Of a stretch of 64,000 bases of DNA, positions 33,354 through 42,437 are shown in pieces. The notes beneath the pieces are model-generated. The model was not told the origin of the DNA, ran no database searches, and saw only the letters and a program-made list of their open reading frames with translations. The stretch lies in contig DASZJG010000069.1 of NCBI GenBank assembly GCA_035948315.1, forward strand, positions 1 through 64,000, in the 5' to 3' direction. How positions within the stretch are numbered: the stretch's first letter is position 1; each line of letters starts with the position of its first letter. This stretch comes from CAJCJE01 sp035948315 (GTDB lineage Bacteria; Actinomycetota; Actinomycetes; Mycobacteriales; Pseudonocardiaceae). The translations under genes were made by a program, and so were the position numbers.

Positions 33354-34625
33354 TCAGTCGGCAGCCGGAGCGGTCACGGTGAGCGCTTTCGCCAGTGCCG
33401 CGGCGGTCAGCTCGACCTGCCAGCCGCGCGCCCCGCCGGCATGCAGCGCGGCGGCCACGCCGTCCGGCGAGGAGTCCTCCGGCGGCGTCCAGCACAGCCG
33501 CCGGGCCAGCTCGGGCTGGAGCAGGTTCTCCACCGGCAGCCGGTTCGACTCGGCGATCGCGTTCAGCGCCGCGCGGGCCGCGGTCAGCCGCGCGGCCGCG
33601 TCCGGGTCGCGGTCAGCCCACCGGTTGGGCTGTGGCGGGCCTTCATGGGCCGGTGACGGGTCCGGCAGCTGGTTCTTGGGAAGTTCCCGCGCGGTCTGCA
33701 ACGCGCGCGCCCACGTGCCCGCCAGGCGCTTCTGCGCGCGTCCCCGGAAGACCGGCAGTTTGATCAGCTCGGCCTCGCTCACCGGGTCCAGGCTGGCCGC
33801 CTCGACCACGGCGCGGTCCGGCAGCACCCGGCCGGGCGCGATGTCGCGTTCACGGGCCAGCTGGTCGCGGGCCTCCCAGAGCGCGCGGATGGCGGCCAGC
33901 TGGCGCGGGTTGCGCATCCGGTGGATGCCCGAGGTGCGCCGCCACGGCTCCGGCCTCGGCTTGGGCGGGCCCGCCGTGCGCACCGCCTCGAACTCCTCCA
34001 GGGCCCAGTCCAGCTTGCCCTGGGCGGCCAGTTCCTGCTCCAGCTCGTCGCGCAGCGGGATGAGCAGCTCGACGTCCAGCGCCGCGTAGGTGAGCCAGTC
34101 CTCGGGCAGCGGCCGCTGCGACCAGTCGGCCGCGCCATGGCCCTTCTCCAGCTGGTAGCCGAGCAGCCGCTCGACCATGGTGCCCAGCGCGACCCGCTCG
34201 AACCCGGCGAGCCGACCGGCCAACTCGGTGTCGAACAGCGAGTCCGGGCGCAGGTCCAGCTCGGCAAGGCAGGGCAGGTCCTGGGAGGCGGCGTGTAACA
34301 CCCACTCGGTGCCGCGCAGGGCCTCGGCGAGCGTCTCGACGTGGCCGCGCAGCGCGACCGGGTCGATGAGGAAGGAGCCGGCGCCGGTGCGGCGCAGCTG
34401 GATGAGGTAGGCCCGCTGGGAGTAGCGGTAGCCGGAGGCCCGTTCGGTGTCGACCGCGACCGGGCCGGTGCCCGCCGCGAGCTTGACCGCCGCCTCGGCG
34501 AGCGCTCCCGCGTCGGCGATGACCGGTGGCACGCCCTCCGCCGGTGTGATCAGCGGGATCGCACTGCGTTCCTGCTCGGCGGGCTGGGTGCTGACTGGTG
34601 CGTCGTCGACGGGTTGTGCCTCCAC
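33354..34625 (-). CDS. rnd: Ribonuclease D (3'-5' exonuclease with HRDC domain)
   Basis: 423 residues. The DEDD exonuclease shows GPVAVDTERASGYRYSQRA (Exo I Asp and Glu), HAASQDLPCL (Exo II), and DWLTYAALDVELL (Exo III Tyr and Asp). HRDC domains lie near residues 225-305 and at the C-terminus. The GTG at 34625 is preceded by TAGGGT at 8 nt, a leaderless arrangement; the frame running to 34688 is not used. Corresponds to Rv2681. It trims stable RNA 3' ends in related bacteria. Confidence 0.92.
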   Translation of the reverse strand: MEAQPVDDAPVSTQPAEQERSAIPLITPAEGVPPVIADAGALAEAAVKLAAGTGPVAVDTERASGYRYSQRAYLIQLRRTGAGSFLIDPVALRGHVETLAEALRGTEWVLHAASQDLPCLAELDLRPDSLFDTELAGRLAGFERVALGTMVERLLGYQLEKGHGAADWSQRPLPEDWLTYAALDVELLIPLRDELEQELAAQGKLDWALEEFEAVRTAGPPKPRPEPWRRTSGIHRMRNPRQLAAIRALWEARDQLARERDIAPGRVLPDRAVVEAASLDPVSEAELIKLPVFRGRAQKRLAGTWARALQTARELPKNQLPDPSPAHEGPPQPNRWADRDPDAAARLTAARAALNAIAESNRLPVENLLQPELARRLCWTPPEDSSPDGVAAALHAGGARGWQVELTAAALAKALTVTAPAAD

Positions 34626-34633
34626 GAAGGCTG

Positions 34634-34639
34634 ACCCTA
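34634..34639 (-). promoter_or_regulatory. Leaderless -10 element for rnd
   Basis: TAGGGT on the minus strand, 8 nt before the GTG of rnd, with no ribosome-binding site. Confidence 0.6.
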
Positions 34640-34870
34640 CGTGGCTAGATCCGGTTTTGGTCAGCGCATCGCGCCCCCGCGACCACATCGGAATCGATCT
34701 GGTCGTCGACCGCCGAAACAGGTCCGGGCACGACTGAACGCTCCCCTGTCCCCAGAAGCGGACCTGGGAGCGAACAGCGTTCCGGCATCCGTCCGAACCC
34801 CCAGGTGGAGGCCGGACGGATGCCGCTGACGACTGGCCGAACTCTTGTTATCGCGCCCTAAGCGAAACGC

Positions 34871-35587
34871 CTAGCGAATAACGCCAGCTCGCATTGCCAA
34901 TGCGACCATTTGTGCTCGATCACCTGTGCCGAGTTTGCGCCCGATCCTGGACAGGTGAGACTTCACCGTGAGCGCCGACAGGTTGAGTGCTTCGCCGATT
35001 TCCTTGTTGGATTGCCCATCGGCGACGAGTTGCAGCACCTCGACCTCCCGCGCGGAAAGTTCGCGCGGGGTGTTGTCGGTGCCGGGAACCCGGGTGCCCG
35101 TGGCAAGCACAGGCGCCACACTCGGGTCGGCGTACACCCCTCCGTCGAGTACTCGACGCACCCCGTCGGTGACCACCATCGGCGATGCGGACTTCAGCAG
35201 GTAGGCCTGAGCGCCTGCCTGGAAGGCCGACCGGACCGCATAGGGGTCGTCGGAGGACGCGAGTACCACGATGCGCGGCCAACCGTGGGCACGGAACTCC
35301 GTGACCAGGTCGATACCGCTACCGTCGGGTAGCCCGAGATCGAGAATCGCGAGGTCGCACGGACCCGTGGCGAGGGCTCGCGCCCTTGCCTCGGCCACCG
35401 AAGCGGCCTCGTGAACAGTGCCCGCGCCCATCTGGGTGAGCCGGGCGGCTATCGCCTCCCTCAGCAATGGATGGTCATCGACCACCAACACCGAGAACAG
35501 TTCCTCCCGCGGGTGCGGGACCATGTTCGCCGGCAACGCGCCGGCTGGCGTGGTTCGAACGGCCTGACCTAAGCCGACGGCAGCCAC
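34871..35587 (-). CDS. NarL/LuxR-family response regulator
   Basis: 238 residues. The receiver domain (SVLVVDDHPLLREAI) has its phosphoacceptor Asp in LAILDLGLPDG; the LuxR-type HTH is ELSAREVEVLQLVADGQSNK to LTVKSHLSRIGRKL. The GTG at 35587 has GGGAGGT 7 nt upstream; about 40 extra residues precede the receiver. No kinase gene is adjacent, so it is an orphan regulator. Its place between rnd and DUF3000 recurs in actinomycetes, to my memory. Confidence 0.88.
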   Translation of the reverse strand: MAAVGLGQAVRTTPAGALPANMVPHPREELFSVLVVDDHPLLREAIAARLTQMGAGTVHEAASVAEARARALATGPCDLAILDLGLPDGSGIDLVTEFRAHGWPRIVVLASSDDPYAVRSAFQAGAQAYLLKSASPMVVTDGVRRVLDGGVYADPSVAPVLATGTRVPGTDNTPRELSAREVEVLQLVADGQSNKEIGEALNLSALTVKSHLSRIGRKLGTGDRAQMVALAMRAGVIR

Positions 35588-35997
35588 GTCACTACCTCCC
35601 TGGAGTCGGTCGTGCCCCCCGACCAGCACCGGGACTTTCGTCCGATCAGCCGCGCCACTGATCGACCGAAAGTGGTGTCGACGAAGGCAGCGTAGCCGCC
35701 CAAGAGGGTCAGCGGGACGATCAATTGGGTATCTGTCCCGATCGGATGGTTACTCTTCGCCGAAGATGTAACTCTTTCGGGTGACCTGGGCCGACTCGGC
35801 TAACACGAAGGACACTCACAACGACATCCACAAAATGGCCTAGTGAGGTTGTTGCGTATGCACCAAGTTCCGGTCAGTTTCCGCTCCCACGGCACGAACG
35901 TCGACCGCCATTTGCCAATTCGGACAGCGGGCATGAAAAAGGACTGCCGGACAGGTGTCTCGACAGTCCTCGTCCCGGATCGATTCCGGGCCTCGCA
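35588..35997. other. Intergenic region with regulator promoter and DUF3000 terminator
   Basis: 410 bp without a gene. An imperfect palindrome at 35749-35772 (GTTAC, CTTC, GCC, GAAG, GTAAC elements) is a candidate operator for the response-regulator gene to the left. At the right end, 35936-35970 is the terminator of the DUF3000 gene. Confidence 0.45.
35936..35970 (-). terminator. Rho-independent terminator of the DUF3000 gene
   Basis: AGGACTG/CAGTCCT stem (35964-35970 with 35940-35946) followed in the minus direction by five T residues (35936-35940), one of the few terminators here with a T-run. Confidence 0.7.
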
Positions 35998-36573
35998 TCA
36001 GCGCGACTGGCGCGCCGTCTGATGCTGTCCGAACAGCGTTACGCCTACTGGGGGCAGGCCAACGGTGCTCGCCATCAGTTCGCAGAACGCCTCCGCGTGC
36101 GGCCCGAGTTCGGCGTCCCGCGCGGTCCACGAGGCCCGCAGTTCGAGGTCGTCGGTCCTGGAGGGGCCGGAGATCTCGCCGAAGCGTGCCGAGGAGGTCT
36201 GGGTGACCGTCCCGCCGAGGGCGGTATGATCAGCATCACAGTTGCTCAGCGCGTCGGTCAGCCAGGACCATCCGACGTCCGGCAGGAGCGGATCGCTGGC
36301 CAGTTCGGCGTCGAGTTCGGCCCGTACGTAGACGACCAACCGGAGCACGCCGCCCCAGGCCGCTTCACCGTCCGGGTCGTGCAGCAGCACCAGTCGCCCG
36401 GTGGCCAACTCGTCCGCGGGCCCGTTCACCTCGGCGGCGAGCGCGAACGACCACGGCGCCAGCCGCTGCGGCGCCTTCACGACGTCGAGCTGGATCTCCG
36501 GACGAGCGCGCACCGCCGAGAGGGAGGCCGCCGCCCGCCGGAAGAGTTCGGGTCCTTCCGGTGTACTCGTCAC
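35998..36573 (-). CDS. DUF3000 protein
   Basis: 191-residue conserved actinobacterial protein. ELFRRAAASLSAVRARPEI begins the domain, and there are no catalytic motifs that I recognise. Corresponds to Rv2680, and sits as there between rnd and hemE. The GTG at 36573 has GAGGAGGG 5 nt upstream. Function unknown. Confidence 0.88.
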   Translation of the reverse strand: MTSTPEGPELFRRAAASLSAVRARPEIQLDVVKAPQRLAPWSFALAAEVNGPADELATGRLVLLHDPDGEAAWGGVLRLVVYVRAELDAELASDPLLPDVGWSWLTDALSNCDADHTALGGTVTQTSSARFGEISGPSRTDDLELRASWTARDAELGPHAEAFCELMASTVGLPPVGVTLFGQHQTARQSR

Positions 36574-36799
36574 CGGCCCTCCTCGCTGGCGTACTGGCAG
36601 AATCGATGATGACCCCTGTCAGGGCCCGCCCGCCCCGGTTCGTGGTCGCGCACGCCGGCCCGATCACGTGAGGTGACTGTAGAGCCACCCGGTCGGGCAA
36701 GGCGGGTAGGCGCGCCGGAGGCGTCGGTGCCCACCGATACCGTTGGTCGTCGCACATCGAATTTCGCGCCGGGCAGGGCCTGCGATGCTGGAGGAACAC

Positions 36800-37876
36800 A
36801 TGACCGACACCCAGTCGACGATGCACTCGCAACGTCGTGATCTGGCGCAGGCGCCGCTGCTGGTGGCCGCGCGGGGTGGGCGGCCCAGCCGCACCCCGGT
36901 CTGGTTCATGCGCCAGGCAGGCCGAGCGCTGCCGGAATATCGCAAGGTCCGCGAGGGCATCGGCATGTTGCAGTCCTGCCTGACGCCCGATGTGGCCTGC
37001 GAGATCACCATGCAGCCGGTGCGCCGCTACGGCGTGGACGCGGCCATCCTGTTCAGCGACATCGTGGTCCCGCTCTACGCGGCGGGCCTGGACATCGACA
37101 TCGTGGCCGGGACCGGCCCGGTGGTGGCCAACCCGGTGCGCACCAAGGCCGACGTGGCCGCGCTGCCCACGCTCGACCCGGAGCAGGTGCGGCCGGTCGC
37201 CGACACGGTGCGTTTGCTCGTCAGCGAACTGGGTGACACCCCGTTGATCGGCTTCGCGGGTGCGCCGTTCACCGTCGCCTCCTATCTGGTGGAGGGTGGG
37301 CCGAGTCGCAACCACGAACGGACCAAGGCCCTGATGCACGGCGAACCGGACACCTGGCACACCCTTGCTGACCGGCTCGCCGACATGACGCTCACCTCCC
37401 TGCGCACCCAGATCGACGCGGGCGTGGACGCAGTACAGCTGTTCGACTCCTGGTCCGGCGCGCTCTCCGAGCGGGACTACCGCGAGTTCGTGCTGCCGCA
37501 CTCCGCCAAGGTGCTCGGCGGCATCGCCGACGCGGGCGTGCCGCGCATCCACTTCGGTGTCGGCACCGGCGAACTGCTCGGCGCCATGCGAGAGGCGGGC
37601 GCGGACGTGGTCGGCATCGACTGGCGCATTCCGCTGGACGTGGCCACCGACCGGCTGGCCGCCGCGGTTCCGGACGGCCCGGCTCCGGTCGTGCAGGGCA
37701 ACCTCGACCCGGCGCTGCTGTTCGCGCCGTGGCCGGTGCTGGAGCGTGAGGTGCGGCGCATCCACGAGGAGGGCAAGGCGGCCGGTGGCCACATCTTCAA
37801 CCTCGGCCACGGCGTCCTGCCGCAGACCGATCCCGACGTGGTCACCAAGGTGACCGAGCTGGTGCAGTCGCTGTGA
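36800..37876 (+). CDS. hemE: Uroporphyrinogen decarboxylase
   Basis: Converts uroporphyrinogen III to coproporphyrinogen III in the cytoplasm, 358 residues. The signature WFMRQAGRALPEYR is near residue 35, FSDIVVP near 82, and GFAGAPFTVASYLVEG near 155; the catalytic Asp is in FSDI. The ATG at 36800 has GGAGGAA about 4 nt upstream. It overlaps hemG by GTGA. With hemG and hemQ nearby it supplies the coproporphyrin-dependent route. Confidence 0.95.
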   Translation: MTDTQSTMHSQRRDLAQAPLLVAARGGRPSRTPVWFMRQAGRALPEYRKVREGIGMLQSCLTPDVACEITMQPVRRYGVDAAILFSDIVVPLYAAGLDIDIVAGTGPVVANPVRTKADVAALPTLDPEQVRPVADTVRLLVSELGDTPLIGFAGAPFTVASYLVEGGPSRNHERTKALMHGEPDTWHTLADRLADMTLTSLRTQIDAGVDAVQLFDSWSGALSERDYREFVLPHSAKVLGGIADAGVPRIHFGVGTGELLGAMREAGADVVGIDWRIPLDVATDRLAAAVPDGPAPVVQGNLDPALLFAPWPVLEREVRRIHEEGKAAGGHIFNLGHGVLPQTDPDVVTKVTELVQSL

Positions 37877-39288
37877 GCGGCAGACATGTCGCCGTTGTCG
37901 GCGGCGGCCTTTCCGGTCTGGCCGCCGCGTACCGGTTACGCCAACTGCTCGGGCGCGACGCCACCATCACCGTGATCGAGCCGACCGACCGGCTCGGCGG
38001 CAAGCTGCGCACGATCGAACTCGCCGGCTCCCGCTACGACGTGGGCGCGGAGGCGTTTCTCTCGCGCAGGCCGCAGGCGACCGCGCTGCTCACCGAGATC
38101 GGCCTCGCCGCGGACCTGACCCATCCGACCGGCGCGCGGGCCGGCATCCTGGCCGGTGGCGCCCTGCGCCCGATCCCGCCAAGGACCTTCCTCGGTGTGC
38201 CGGCGTCGGCCGACGCGGTCGCCGGGGTGCTCTCGGCGGAGGGCGTGGCCAGGGTCGCGGCCGAAGCCGACCTGCCCCCGGTCGATCTGGCCGGCACCGA
38301 CGCCTCGGTCGGCGCACTGTTGCGTGCGCGGCTCGGGCCCGAGGTGCCGTTCCGGCTGGTCGATCCGCTGCTCGGCGGCGTGTACGCGGGCCACGCGGAC
38401 AGCCTCGGCGTGCGCGCCACCATGCCCGAGCTGGCCAAGGCGTTGGACGCGGGCGCGACCTCCCTCGTGCAGGCCGCGTCGAGCCTGATGCCCAAGCCCC
38501 CCGAGCCCGGCAGCAAACCCGCGCCGGTGTTCGGCTCGCTGCGTGGCGGCCTCCAGCGGCTCACCGACCGCCTCGCCGACCTGGCCGACATCGACGTTCG
38601 CTCCGGCCTGCCCGTGCGCGCGCTGCGCCGCACCGCGACCGGCTGGCAGCTGGAGATCGGCAGCGCACCGGCCCCCGAGTACCTGGACGCGGACGCGGTG
38701 CTGCTCGCCGTGCCCGCGCCGGCCGCCCGCAAGCTGCTCACCGACCTGGCCCCGACCGCCGCGAGCGCGCTGGGCGAGATCCAGGTCGCCTCGGTCGGCG
38801 TGGTCGGCCTGGCGCTGCCGGTCGACGCGGCGATCCCGGACTCCTCGGGCATCCTGCTGGCCTCGCGCGAGCACCACGGCGACGGCACGCCCTTCACCGC
38901 GAAGGCGTTCACGTTCTCCAGCCGCAAGTGGGCGCACCTCAACGGCGCCGACCACCTGCTCATCCGCGGCTCGGTCGGCCACGCGGGGGAGACCAGCACG
39001 CTGCAACGCGACGACGCCGACCTGGTCACCGCGGTCCGCGCCGATCTGGCCGAGCTGACCGGCGTGACCGCGACCCCGATCGACACCGTGGTGCAGCGCT
39101 GGGGCGGTGGCATGCCGCAGTATGGCGTCGGCCACCTCGGCCTGGTGGACACGGTCGAACGCGCGGTGGGGCAGCTACCCGGGATCGCCGTTGCCGGCGC
39201 CTATCTGCGCGGTATCGGCCTGCCCGGCTGCATCGCCAGCGCGGACGCCGCGGCGACCACGCTGGCCAAGCAACTGACCGTGAACTAG
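37873..39288 (+). CDS. hemG: Coproporphyrinogen III / protoporphyrinogen oxidase (HemY/CgoX)
   Basis: FAD enzyme of 471 residues: the dinucleotide-binding motif VAVVGGGLSGLAAAYRL is at residues 6-22, and GRL-like PTDRLGGKLRT follows; the C-terminal GIAVAGAYLRGIGLPGCI closes the FAD site. In actinobacteria with HemQ this enzyme oxidises coproporphyrinogen III to coproporphyrin III. GTG start inside the hemE stop. Its own stop shares CTAG with the convergent PPOX-family gene. Also called hemY in M. tuberculosis (Rv2677c). Confidence 0.93.
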   Translation: MSGRHVAVVGGGLSGLAAAYRLRQLLGRDATITVIEPTDRLGGKLRTIELAGSRYDVGAEAFLSRRPQATALLTEIGLAADLTHPTGARAGILAGGALRPIPPRTFLGVPASADAVAGVLSAEGVARVAAEADLPPVDLAGTDASVGALLRARLGPEVPFRLVDPLLGGVYAGHADSLGVRATMPELAKALDAGATSLVQAASSLMPKPPEPGSKPAPVFGSLRGGLQRLTDRLADLADIDVRSGLPVRALRRTATGWQLEIGSAPAPEYLDADAVLLAVPAPAARKLLTDLAPTAASALGEIQVASVGVVGLALPVDAAIPDSSGILLASREHHGDGTPFTAKAFTFSSRKWAHLNGADHLLIRGSVGHAGETSTLQRDDADLVTAVRADLAELTGVTATPIDTVVQRWGGGMPQYGVGHLGLVDTVERAVGQLPGIAVAGAYLRGIGLPGCIASADAAATTLAKQLTVN

Positions 39289-39725
39289 GCGGAGATGTCG
39301 CCGCGCGCGGTGACCTTGGTGATCCGGCCGCGCGCCAGGTATTCGACGTCGGGCACGGCGTTGCGCTTGCCGAACTCGATCCCGCGCTCCTCGCCCATGT
39401 AGCGGGAGCCGAGCCTGGTCGCCCACCTGACCATCTCGTCGAGGTCCTCGGTCAGGCTGATCTCGCCCTCGAACAGCACGTACGAGTAGGGCGGGGCCTG
39501 GTCGTCCACGATCATGGCGAAGCGCGGGTCGCGCTGGAACGCCTTGGCCTTCAGCGACTTCATCTCAGTGGTGAACACCACGTAGTCCACACCGTCCACG
39601 GTGTCCAGCACGAACCAGATCGGCGTCACGTGCGGTGCGCCATTGGCCCTGGTGACCGCCATTTTGCCGGTCCGGGTGCCGGTGAGGGCGAATTCCCACC
39701 ATTGCTCTCGACTCATCTCATACAT
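39285..39725 (-). CDS. PPOX-class (split-barrel) flavin/F420-dependent oxidoreductase
   Basis: 146 residues with the split beta-barrel fold of pyridoxamine-phosphate-oxidase-like proteins: TGKMAVTRANGAPHVTPIWFVLD then DYVVFTTEMKSLKAKAFQRDPR. The LKAKAFQRDPR stretch is typical of F420-type members, so F420 is a likely cofactor. It sits inside the heme cluster between hemG and hemQ on the opposite strand; a link to heme is possible but not shown. Starts at 39725 or 39716. Confidence 0.82.
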   Translation of the reverse strand: MYEMSREQWWEFALTGTRTGKMAVTRANGAPHVTPIWFVLDTVDGVDYVVFTTEMKSLKAKAFQRDPRFAMIVDDQAPPYSYVLFEGEISLTEDLDEMVRWATRLGSRYMGEERGIEFGKRNAVPDVEYLARGRITKVTARGDISA

Positions 39726-39758
39726 GCCCGTGTCGTACCACGTGGCACGATGGAACGC

Positions 39759-40451
39759 ATGGCGCGTCTGAACTACAACGAACTCAACGACACCATCCGG
39801 TACACGATGTGGTCGGTCTTCCGGGCCGACCCCGGTGTCCTGCCGAACGACCGCTCGTCGGCGGGGGCCGAGGCCCAGGAGTACCTGGATTCACTTGGTG
39901 CCAAAGGCGTTGTGGTGCGCGGCGTGTACGACGTCGCCGGCCTGCGCGCGGACGCGGACTTCATGGTCTGGTGGCACGCCGAGGAGATCGAGCAGCTCCA
40001 GGCCGCCTACACCGGCTTCCGGCGCACCGCGCTGGGCCGCGCGTCCACACCGGTCTGGAGCCAGACCGCGCTGCACCGGCCCGCCGAGTTCAACCGCAGC
40101 CACGTGCCGGCCTTCCTGGCCGACGAGACGCCGCGCAAGTACGTGTGCGTCTATCCGTTCGTGCGCTCCTACGAGTGGTACCTGCTGCCCGACGCCGAGC
40201 GCCGCGCGCTGCTGGCCGAGCACGGCAAGATGGCCCGCGACTACCCGGACGTGCGCGCGAACACGGTCGCCTCGTTCGCGCTCGGCGACTACGAGTGGAT
40301 CCTGGCCTTCGAGGCCGACGAGCTGCACCGGATCGTCGACCTGATGCGCCACCTGCGCGGTAGCGAGACCCGCCGGCACGTCCGCGAGGAGATCCCCTTC
40401 TACACCGGCACCCGGGTGCCGGCCTCCGAGCTGGTCGTCAACCTGCCCTGA
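39759..40451 (+). CDS. hemQ: Coproheme decarboxylase (HemQ/ChdC)
   Basis: Final step of the coproporphyrin pathway; removes two propionates from coproheme to give heme b. 230 residues, close to the M. tuberculosis Rv2676c length. NELNDTIRYTMWSVFR is at the N-terminus, the Tyr region is YPFVRSYEWYLLP, and the proximal His lies in LLAEHGKMARDYPDV, ending with PFYTGTRV. A second in-frame ATG lies at 39750. The ferrochelatase gene is not in the window. Confidence 0.93.
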   Translation: MARLNYNELNDTIRYTMWSVFRADPGVLPNDRSSAGAEAQEYLDSLGAKGVVVRGVYDVAGLRADADFMVWWHAEEIEQLQAAYTGFRRTALGRASTPVWSQTALHRPAEFNRSHVPAFLADETPRKYVCVYPFVRSYEWYLLPDAERRALLAEHGKMARDYPDVRANTVASFALGDYEWILAFEADELHRIVDLMRHLRGSETRRHVREEIPFYTGTRVPASELVVNLP

Positions 40452-40525
40452 GCCGTTGACCCGCATCATCGGCGCCGATCCGGTGCTGCCGGGCCGGTTC
40501 CTGGTCGGCACCGCGGCCGCGACCT

Positions 40526-40909
40526 GTGTCGCAGATGTCCTGCGGCATCGCGGCCGAACCGCTGCGCACCGAGCCGAAGCCGTTGCCGGCGCAGGTGCTG
40601 GATCACGCGACCGGCTGGCTGGCCGCCTGCGCGGCCATCGACGGCCTGCGGCGCAGGGCGAGCGAGGGCGGGAGCTGGCGGGCCCGACTGGCGCTGGCCC
40701 GCACCGCCGCCTGGTTCACCGACCTCGGTCGGCTGCCCGACGGCGTGGCCGACGGGGACGGCCCGGCCCGGGACGAGCTGATGTCGGAGACAGACAGTTT
40801 CGCCGGAAAATTGCGCTATATCCGGATTCCCGGCGAGCTGCCCGGAGCGCCACCGGGCTGGCGGCACGGCGCCCGAGCGCCCGGTTCCGATCAGCCGACC
40901 TGGACCTGA
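40526..40909 (+). pseudogene. Remnant of a CaiB/BaiF family III CoA-transferase
   Basis: 127 codons that match only the C-terminal third of family III CoA-transferases: PLPAQVLDHATGWLAA, then RRRASEGGSWRARLALARTAAWF and the late DELMSETDSFAGKLRYIR. The N-terminal Rossmann half and the catalytic Asp are missing; upstream codons in this frame are not family-like and a stop occurs at 40457. There is no ribosome-binding site. So it is read as a decayed gene between hemQ and msrB. Confidence 0.75.
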
Positions 40910-40910
40910 C

Positions 40911-41345
40911 TCAGCCTTCGTCCGGTTCCATGGTCAGCGAGATCGAGTTGATGCAGTAGCGCTGGTCGGTCGGGGTGTCGTACCCCTCGCCCTCGAACAC
41001 GTGGCCGAGGTGACTGTGGCAGTTCGCGCAGAGCACCTCGACGCGGCGCATGCCGTAGGCGTTGTCCTCGCGCAGGATCACCCGGTCGCCGGCCAGCGGC
41101 GAGAAGAACGAGGGCCACCCGCAGTGCGAGTCGAACTTGGTGTCGCTGCGGAACAGTTCCGTGCCGCACGCGCGGCACTTGTAGACGCCGACGGTCTTGG
41201 TGTCGGTGTACTTGCCGGTCCAGGCCGGTTCGGTCGCGGCCTGGCGCAGCACCGCGTACTCCTCCGGGCTCAACTCCGCGCGCCACTGCTCGTCGGTCTT
41301 CTCGACGTTGGCCTTGGCGTCGTCGACTGGTTTCAAGCTGCTCAT
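40911..41345 (-). CDS. msrB: Peptide-methionine (R)-S-oxide reductase
   Basis: Repairs oxidised methionine in proteins, 144 residues. Two zinc CxxC pairs (CRACGTE and CANCHSH), GHVFEGEG, and the catalytic Cys in RYCINSISL are all present. The stop is one base from that of the convergent CoA-transferase remnant. Corresponds to Rv2674 and keeps its place near hemQ. Confidence 0.95.
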   Translation of the reverse strand: MSSLKPVDDAKANVEKTDEQWRAELSPEEYAVLRQAATEPAWTGKYTDTKTVGVYKCRACGTELFRSDTKFDSHCGWPSFFSPLAGDRVILREDNAYGMRRVEVLCANCHSHLGHVFEGEGYDTPTDQRYCINSISLTMEPDEG

Positions 41346-41394
41346 GCTTCCACGTTAACCCGGGTGCGCCAGTCGTCCGAGCGCGAAGAAATTA

Positions 41395-41706
41395 CTAGTT
41401 GAAGAACGTGCCGAAGACCGTCGTCAGGGTGCCCCAGGCGGCGGCGAGCACCGCGGCGAGGATCAGTGCGACCACGATCACGGCCATCAGCCTGCGGTGC
41501 CCGTTCGCCCGGTTCGCCGATGCCGCGAACTCGCCCATCTGTGCGAGCTCACCCTCCACAGTGAACCGTGGCTGGGTGTTGCGCATGCGGGCGAGATGGT
41601 CGGCGAAAGCGGCGGCCTCCGGGTCTTGCGGGTCCAGACCGATCAGTTCGTCATCGAACGGCGGCGGGGGCCCGGGGGGTCTGTCTTCGGGATCCCGAGC
41701 AGTCAT
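41395..41706 (-). CDS. Small single-pass membrane protein
   Basis: About 103 residues: a Pro/Asp-rich soluble part (RPPGPPPPFDDELIGLDPQD) and one C-terminal membrane helix (MAVIVVALILAAVLAAAWGTL). No family recognised. Start at 41706 (GGAGGG directly adjacent) or 41727; neither has ideal spacing. Confidence 0.65.
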   Translation of the reverse strand: MTARDPEDRPPGPPPPFDDELIGLDPQDPEAAAFADHLARMRNTQPRFTVEGELAQMGEFAASANRANGHRRLMAVIVVALILAAVLAAAWGTLTTVFGTFFN

Positions 41707-41755
41707 CCCTCCACGGTAACCGGTCATCGGCCGGATTCGAACCAGGCGCGAGCGC

Positions 41756-41789
41756 TATACGGGTGTACAGTCCGCTGTACGTTCGTATA
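41756..41789. promoter_or_regulatory. Operator palindrome of the TetR/P450 operon
   Basis: TATACG-N2-TGTACAG-N4-CTGTACG-N2-CGTATA, a 34-bp imperfect palindrome with 12 of 15 positions symmetric per arm. It lies 10 bp upstream of the TetR gene start, overlapping where its promoter must be. Confidence 0.75.
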
Positions 41790-41798
41790 GGAGGGCGC

Positions 41799-42437
41799 AT
41801 GGTCGAGGAACGAGCGGTCGAGGATCTGACCGCGCGGGCGCGGATCAGGGACGCGGCACTGCGCCTGTTCGCCGAGCGCGGCATGGACGGAGCCACGATC
41901 CGGGACATTGCGGCCGAGGCGGGCGTCTCATTGGGCCTGGTACGGCACCATTTCGGGTCGAAGGAGGCGTTGCGCGCCGCGTGCGACGAGTACGCGTCCG
42001 CGCTGTCCAGGCAGCTGCTGTTCGAGGCGACCAAGCCCACCGCCATGTCGAGCCCGAGCTTTCTGCCCGAGGCGCATCCCACGATCGTGCTGCTCGTGCG
42101 ATACCTCGCCCGTTCGATGTCGGACGGCACGGCGGCCGCGTCCGCCATGTTCGACGACGGCGTCGCGCTGACCGAGCAGTGGATCGAGCGCGACCACCCG
42201 AACCAGTTCGAGGACCCGAAGGCGGTCGCGGTGATGATGGCCGCGATGCACTTCGGGCCGCTGCTCATGCACAACCTGGTGAGTGCGGCGCTGGGCACCG
42301 ACCTGCTCAGCACGGAAGGCCACATCCGCAGCACCAAGGCATACCTCGAGATCTACCGCCATTCCTGGCTGACCAAGGACTCAGCCGAAGCTGCGAAAGC
42401 CGCCTATGACCGGCTCGAAGAGGGGGAAACACCATGA
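41799..42437 (+). CDS. TetR-family regulator
   Basis: 212 residues. The N-terminal HTH (RIRDAALRLFAERG to GVSLGLVRHHFGSKEAL) is standard; the C-terminal ligand domain has a TetR_C-like fold. GGAGGG precedes the ATG at 41799. Palindromic operator immediately upstream suggests autorepression. The TGA overlaps the ATG of the P450 gene (ATGA), so the regulator and the enzyme are one operon; the P450 substrate may be the inducer. Confidence 0.9.
   Translation: MVEERAVEDLTARARIRDAALRLFAERGMDGATIRDIAAEAGVSLGLVRHHFGSKEALRAACDEYASALSRQLLFEATKPTAMSSPSFLPEAHPTIVLLVRYLARSMSDGTAAASAMFDDGVALTEQWIERDHPNQFEDPKAVAVMMAAMHFGPLLMHNLVSAALGTDLLSTEGHIRSTKAYLEIYRHSWLTKDSAEAAKAAYDRLEEGETP

Noticed and set aside
41716..41745. 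GGTTCGAATCC-like stretch on the minus strand that looks like a tRNA T-arm
   Set aside because: The 5-bp stem is only partly paired and no matching acceptor, D-arm or anticodon arm is found within 80 bp.
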